Positions 46,358 through 50,097 of a DNA stretch of 50,097 nt are shown in pieces (positions within the stretch are counted from its first letter, which is position 1; each line of letters begins with the position of its first letter). The notes beneath the pieces are model-generated. The model was not told the origin of the DNA. It did no database searches and saw only the letters and a program-made list of their open reading frames with translations. Location of the stretch: NCBI RefSeq assembly GCF_900566055.1, contig NZ_UPHQ01000070.1, positions 1 through 50,097 on the forward strand. Reading direction: 5' to 3'. The translations under genes were made by a program, and so were the position numbers. Source of the DNA: Mycobacterium innocens. GTDB lineage: Bacteria > Actinomycetota > Actinomycetes > Mycobacteriales > Mycobacteriaceae.

Positions 46358-47584
46358 GTGACCGAGAGCCCTTACCTCGTCGGATTGCGACTGGCCGGCA
46401 AGAAGGTGGTCGTGGTCGGCGGGGGCAGTGTCGCCCAACGCCGTCTACCCCTTCTCATCTCGAGCGGCGCAGACGTGCACGTGATCTCCCGTAGCGCCAC
46501 CCGCGCTGTCGAGGCGATGGAAGGCATCACGTTGTCGCTGCGCGAATACCGCGACGGTGACCTCGAACAGGCCTGGTACGCGGTAGCGGCCACCGACGAC
46601 GCGGAGGTGAATGCGAGCGTGGTCGCCGAAGCCGATCGCCGGCAGATCTTCTGCGTCCGTGCCGACATCGCCGTCGAAGGAAGTGCAGTTACCCCGGCGA
46701 CATTCAGCTATGCAGGGCTGTCGGTGGGCGTGCTGGCCGGCGGCGAGCACCGCCGTTCGGCTGCCATCCGGTCGGCGATCCGAGAGGCGTTGCAACGTGG
46801 CGTCATTACCGTGGAAAGCCCCGTAAGCTCCGACGTTGTCCGCGGTGGGGTAGCGCTGGTCGGCGGCGGACCCGGCGACCCCGAATTGATCACCGTCCGC
46901 GGTCGTCGCCTGCTTGCCCAGGCCGATGTCGTGATCGCCGACCGCCTGGCACCACCGGAGTTGCTCGCCGAGCTTCCCCCGTATGTGGAAGTCATCGACG
47001 CCGCCAAAATCCCCTACGGGCGGGCCATGGCCCAGGACGCAATCCACGCCGCCATGATCGAACGGGCCAAGTCCGGCAGCTTTGTCGTACGCCTCAAGGG
47101 CGGTGACCCCTTCGTGTTCGCCCGGGGCTATGAGGAAGTACTGGCATGCGCCGATGCCGGCATTCCGGTGACTGTGGTGCCAGGTGTGACGAGTGCCATA
47201 GCAGTTCCTGCTTCCGCGGGCGTTCCGGTCACGCATCGGGCCACAAATCACGAGTTTGTCGTGGTCAGCGGCCATCTGCCGCCCGGTCATCCCGAATCGT
47301 TAGTGAATTGGAATGCTTTGGCAGCACTGTCCGGCACCATTGTTTTGCTGATGGCGGTGGAGCGAATCGAACTTTTCGTCGACGCGCTATTGAAAGGCGG
47401 CCGACCTGCGGAAACGCCGGTGCTGGTGGTTCAGCACGGAACGACGCCGGCGCAGCACACGTTGCGGGCCACCCTCGCCGACACGCCGGAAAAGGTCCGC
47501 GCAGAGGGGATCCGACCTCCCGCGATCGTCGTCATCGGGGCTGTTGCAGGCCTCGGTGCCGTTCGGGGTTTAAACAATTCTTAA
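46358..47584 (+). CDS. cysG: Siroheme synthase-like protein: precorrin-2 dehydrogenase plus uroporphyrinogen-III methyltransferase
   Basis: This 408-residue bifunctional protein has an N-terminal NAD-binding dehydrogenase/ferrochelatase part (KKVVVVGGGSVAQRRLPLL) and a C-terminal SUMT domain (VALVGGGPGDPELITVRG, VRLKGGDPFVFARGYEE, TVVPGVTSAIAVPA). It makes precorrin-2 and sirohydrochlorin for siroheme and cobalamin. The M. tuberculosis equivalent is Rv2847c. GTG 46358 begins MTESPYLVGL. It completes the local corrin gene set with cobQ, cobO and cobB. Confidence 0.95.
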   Translation: MTESPYLVGLRLAGKKVVVVGGGSVAQRRLPLLISSGADVHVISRSATRAVEAMEGITLSLREYRDGDLEQAWYAVAATDDAEVNASVVAEADRRQIFCVRADIAVEGSAVTPATFSYAGLSVGVLAGGEHRRSAAIRSAIREALQRGVITVESPVSSDVVRGGVALVGGGPGDPELITVRGRRLLAQADVVIADRLAPPELLAELPPYVEVIDAAKIPYGRAMAQDAIHAAMIERAKSGSFVVRLKGGDPFVFARGYEEVLACADAGIPVTVVPGVTSAIAVPASAGVPVTHRATNHEFVVVSGHLPPGHPESLVNWNALAALSGTIVLLMAVERIELFVDALLKGGRPAETPVLVVQHGTTPAQHTLRATLADTPEKVRAEGIRPPAIVVIGAVAGLGAVRGLNNS

Positions 47585-47606
47585 GATTACTGTAAGGTAA
47601 CCCGTT

Positions 47607-49199
47607 ATGACGGCTCTCAACGACACAGAGCGGGCTGCCCACAATTGGACGTCCGGACGGCAGGAGCGTCCGGCGTCGGCTCGCCCGGCGCGCTCGGCGG
47701 AGACCGCCTCGCAGCGCATCACCAGGTATTACCCGACCTGGCTGCCATCCCGTCGCTTCATCGCCGCTGTCATCGCCATCGGCGGGATGCAGCTCTTGGC
47801 GACCATGGACAGCACCGTCGCCATCGTCGCGCTTCCTAAGATCCAGAACGAACTCAGCCTGTCCGACGCCGGCCGTAGCTGGGTGATCACCGCTTACGTG
47901 CTGACCTTCGGCGGGCTGATGCTGCTCGGGGGGCGCCTCGGCGACACCATCGGGCGCAAGCGGACCTTCATTGTCGGCGTCGCGCTGTTCACCATCTCCT
48001 CGGTGCTGTGCGCGGTCGCCTGGGACGAGGCCACGTTGGTCATCGCGCGACTGTCTCAGGGCGTGGGGTCGGCCATCGCCTCACCGACCGGTCTGGCGCT
48101 GGTGGCGACCACGTTCCCGAAGGGACCGGCGCGTAACGCCGCCACGGCGGTGTTCGCGGCGATGACGGCGATCGGTTCGGTGATGGGCCTGGTGGTCGGC
48201 GGAGCGCTGACCGAGGTTTCGTGGCGGCTGGCGTTCCTGGTGAATGTGCCGATCGGCCTGGTGATGATCTACCTGGCCCGCACCGCACTGCGGGAAACCA
48301 ACCGTGAGCGGATGAAGCTCGACGCGGCCGGCGCCATGCTGGCCACACTGGCATGCACCGCTGCCGTCTTCGCCTTCTCGATGGGGCCGGAAAAGGGCTG
48401 GATCTCGGTGACCACCATCGGTTCGGGTGCGGTGGCTTTGGCCGCCGCACTCGCGTTCGTCGTGGTGGAACGCACCGCCGAAAACCCCGTCGTGCCGTTC
48501 CACCTGTTCCGCGACCGCAACCGGCTGGTCACCTTTATTGCGATCTTCCTGGCCGGCGGCGTCATGTTCACGCTGACGGTGAGCATCGGCCTGTACGTGC
48601 AGGACATCCTGGGCTACAGCGCGCTGCGCGCCGGTGTCGGCTTCATCCCGTTCGTCATCGCGATGGGTATCGGCCTGGGCATTTCCTCGCAGTTGGTGTC
48701 GCGGTTTTCGCCCCGGGTGCTGACGATCGCCGGGGGATATTTACTAGTTCTGGCCATGCTGTACGGCTGGTTGTTCATGCACCGTGGCGTGGCCTACTTC
48801 CCCAACCTGGTAGTGCCCATCGTCGTAGGTGGGGTCGGCATCGGCATGGCGGTTGTGCCGCTGACCCTGTCGGCGATCGCCGGCGTGGGTTTTGACCAGA
48901 TCGGCCCGGTGTCGGCGATGACGCTCATGCTGCAGAGCCTCGGCGGGCCGCTGGTGCTGGCCGTCGTCCAGGCCGTGATCACCTCGCGCACGCTGTACCT
49001 CGGTGGTACCACCGGCCCGGTGAAGTTCATGAACGACGCTCAGCTGGCCGCGCTCGACCATGGCTACACCTATGGCCTGCTGTGGATCGCCGGAGCGGCC
49101 GTCATCGTCGGCGGGGCTGCGGTGTTAATCGGCTACACCCCGGCGCAGGTCGCCCACGCGCAGGAGGTCAAGGAAGCCATCGACGCCGGAGAACTCTGA
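47607..49199 (+). CDS. efpA: MFS efflux protein EfpA
   Basis: This 530-residue DHA2-family (QacA/EmrB-type) transporter has 14 predicted membrane helices. Signatures include LLATMDSTVAIVALPKIQ in helix 1, the loop 2-3 motif LGGRLGDTIGRKRTF, and GSVMGLVVGGALTEVSWRLAFLVNVP (motif C region). It matches M. tuberculosis EfpA (Rv2846c), an essential and drug-inducible lipid/drug transporter. TAAGGTAA lies upstream of ATG 47607, and it begins 22 nt after cysG. In M. tuberculosis proS follows; here a gene remnant and a PE_PGRS gene follow instead. Confidence 0.96.
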   Translation: MTALNDTERAAHNWTSGRQERPASARPARSAETASQRITRYYPTWLPSRRFIAAVIAIGGMQLLATMDSTVAIVALPKIQNELSLSDAGRSWVITAYVLTFGGLMLLGGRLGDTIGRKRTFIVGVALFTISSVLCAVAWDEATLVIARLSQGVGSAIASPTGLALVATTFPKGPARNAATAVFAAMTAIGSVMGLVVGGALTEVSWRLAFLVNVPIGLVMIYLARTALRETNRERMKLDAAGAMLATLACTAAVFAFSMGPEKGWISVTTIGSGAVALAAALAFVVVERTAENPVVPFHLFRDRNRLVTFIAIFLAGGVMFTLTVSIGLYVQDILGYSALRAGVGFIPFVIAMGIGLGISSQLVSRFSPRVLTIAGGYLLVLAMLYGWLFMHRGVAYFPNLVVPIVVGGVGIGMAVVPLTLSAIAGVGFDQIGPVSAMTLMLQSLGGPLVLAVVQAVITSRTLYLGGTTGPVKFMNDAQLAALDHGYTYGLLWIAGAAVIVGGAAVLIGYTPAQVAHAQEVKEAIDAGEL

Positions 49200-49210
49200 C
49201 TCTCCCGACG

Positions 49211-49496
49211 TCAGCGCAGCGGCGACACGAGCTGGCGCAGATAGCCGTCGGGTTGGTCATCGTCGATGCCATACTCGGCGGGCCAGCGGCCCGTAGGTAG
49301 ATACAGGGTGCCGAACAGCGCATCGACGATGGGGAATTCCGCGGCGTAGTTGGTGTTGTAAGCCTGGGGCTGGCGTGCGTGGTGCCAGTGGTGAGACCGC
49401 GGTGTGGCAATCAGCCATCGCAGTTGGGCCGCACGTCATTCGCACGTTGGCGTGGATGAAGATGTCCTGAAACGTCAGCAGGATGACGATCGGTTG
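49211..49496 (-). pseudogene. Sterol desaturase/fatty acid hydroxylase family remnant
   Basis: The minus strand encodes the C-terminal part of the family in two frames. One reads VILLTFQDIFIHANVRM; the other resumes as LRWLIATPRSHHWHHARQ and NTNYAAEFPIVDALFGTLY, ending YLRQLVSPLR with the stop at 49211-49213. A frameshift lies near 49430. The HHWHH iron ligands are intact, but the front two-thirds of the gene is missing, with a stop at 49497-49499. It is a decayed fragment between efpA and the PE_PGRS gene. Confidence 0.75.
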
Positions 49497-49530
49497 TCAG
49501 GAACGCAGCCTGATATGACCTAGATCACCA

Positions 49531-49536
49531 TATAAT
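49531..49536 (+). promoter_or_regulatory. -10 box of the PE_PGRS gene
   Basis: A perfect TATAAT stands out in this GC-rich DNA, 68 bp upstream of the PE_PGRS start. No convincing -35 is present at normal spacing. Confidence 0.4.
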
Positions 49537-49604
49537 TGCTGTCTTACCGTGCGCGTGGCGACGGGTCTGTGCGCCTGATGACCAGGATGCAGAGGTGGCC
49601 TGTG

Positions 49605-50097
49605 ATGTCGTTTTTGATTGCGGCTCCAGAGGAGCTGGCGGCGGCGGCTTCGGACCTGTCGGGTATTGGTGGGGCGATCAATGCGGCCAACGCGGCGGCG
49701 GCTGGCCAGACCCTGGGAATACTCGCGGCCGGCGCCGACGAGGTGTCGGCGGCCGTTGCGGCCCTGTTCGGCGCGTATGCCCAGCAATATCAGGCGCTGA
49801 GCGCCCAGGCGACAAATTTTCATGACCAATTTGTGCAGGCCTTGAGCGCTGGCGGGCTCTCATATGTCGCCGCCGAGGCCGCCAATGCTCAGCAAGCTTT
49901 ACTCACTGTGGTCAATGCCCCCACCCAGACGCTGTTGGGGCGGCCGTTGATTGGTAACGGCACCGATGGGGCGCCGGGGCAGCCAGGTGGAGTTGGCGGT
50001 TTGTTGTGGGGCAATGGTGGGGCCGGTGGGGCTGGTGCGGCGGCCGGTCAGGCCGGTGGTCGGGGTGGCGACGCGGGGTTATGGGGCAGTGGTGGAG
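49605..50097 (+). CDS. PE_PGRS family protein, partial (5' end only)
   Basis: The frame starts [20 protein letters not shown] at ATG 49605, with GAGGTGG upstream. The PE domain is about 95 residues, followed by [13 protein letters not shown] and the first PGRS repeats (GNGGAGGAG), and it runs off the window edge. In M. tuberculosis proS follows efpA, so this PE_PGRS gene is a local difference. Its function and C-terminus cannot be judged. Confidence 0.92.
   Translation, partial: MSFLIAAPEELAAAASDLSGIGGAINAANAAAAGQTLGILAAGADEVSAAVAALFGAYAQQYQALSAQATNFHDQFVQALSAGGLSYVAAEAANAQQALLTVVNAPTQTLLGRPLIGNGTDGAPGQPGGVGGLLWGNGGAGGAGAAAGQAGGRGGDAGLWGSGG

Overview
The window is a high-GC actinobacterial chromosome segment from a slow-growing Mycobacterium. 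The evidence is two PE_PGRS genes at the window edges, a 2,195-residue PPE-MPTR gene, two further PPE genes and a PE gene, mycothione reductase, efpA, and a gene order matching the M. tuberculosis Rv2862c-Rv2846c neighbourhood as I know it. The species cannot be fixed from sequence alone; a relative of the M. kansasii / M. marinum / M. gordonae group is plausible.

Layout. 1-1040: 5' part of a PE_PGRS gene (minus). 1274-4459: DUF1707 protein, methionine aminopeptidase mapB, cobyric acid synthase cobQ. 4707-11294: giant PPE-MPTR gene. 11358-12943: a small alpha/beta-hydrolase-like protein, a decayed glutamine synthetase C-terminus, and a class-I glutamine amidotransferase (Rv2859c-like). 13033-14259: a PPE-SVP gene (minus). 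14902-31827: a tightly packed minus-strand [NiFe]-hydrogenase island, read right to left: hypA, hypB, hhyS, hhyL, hhyE, DUF5947, DUF6084, an unnamed 437-residue protein, a 39-residue membrane protein, a maturation protease, hypC, hypF, a SIS-HypC fusion, a SIS protein, hypE, hypC, hypD, DUF6390 and an alkaline-phosphatase-fold protein. 32050-35500: a PE/PPE2-like pair and the nickel permease nicT (minus). 35620-37002: a WhiB4-like regulator (minus) and a Fur-family regulator (plus). 37005-39409: mtr and a lysophospholipase-like hydrolase (minus). 39680-49199: an F420/PPOX protein, mqo, a GNAT, a ChlI/ChlD chelatase, cobO, cobB, cysG and efpA (plus). 49211-49496: remnant of a sterol-desaturase-family gene. 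49605-end: 5' part of a second PE_PGRS gene.

How it fits together. The hydrogenase is the high-affinity actinobacterial type (group 1h, Hhy). Its small subunit shows Asp in place of one proximal-cluster Cys, the 3Cys-1Asp arrangement of that group. The island carries a complete set of nickel and Fe(CN)2CO maturation genes (hypABCDEF, protease) plus several uncharacterised accessory proteins. nicT supplies nickel. Two near-identical TTGCAA-N5-TTGCAG sequences, matching the Streptomyces Nur box, sit over the -35 of nicT and in the hypB-hhyS gap, and a Fur-family regulator lies about 1 kb away, so a local nickel regulon is likely. Between nicT and hypA lies a PE/PPE pair whose PPE resembles PPE2, the PPE next to the cobalamin genes in M. 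tuberculosis. It is the best candidate here for something undescribed: a mycomembrane entry route for nickel (or zinc, given a Zur-like operator over its promoter).
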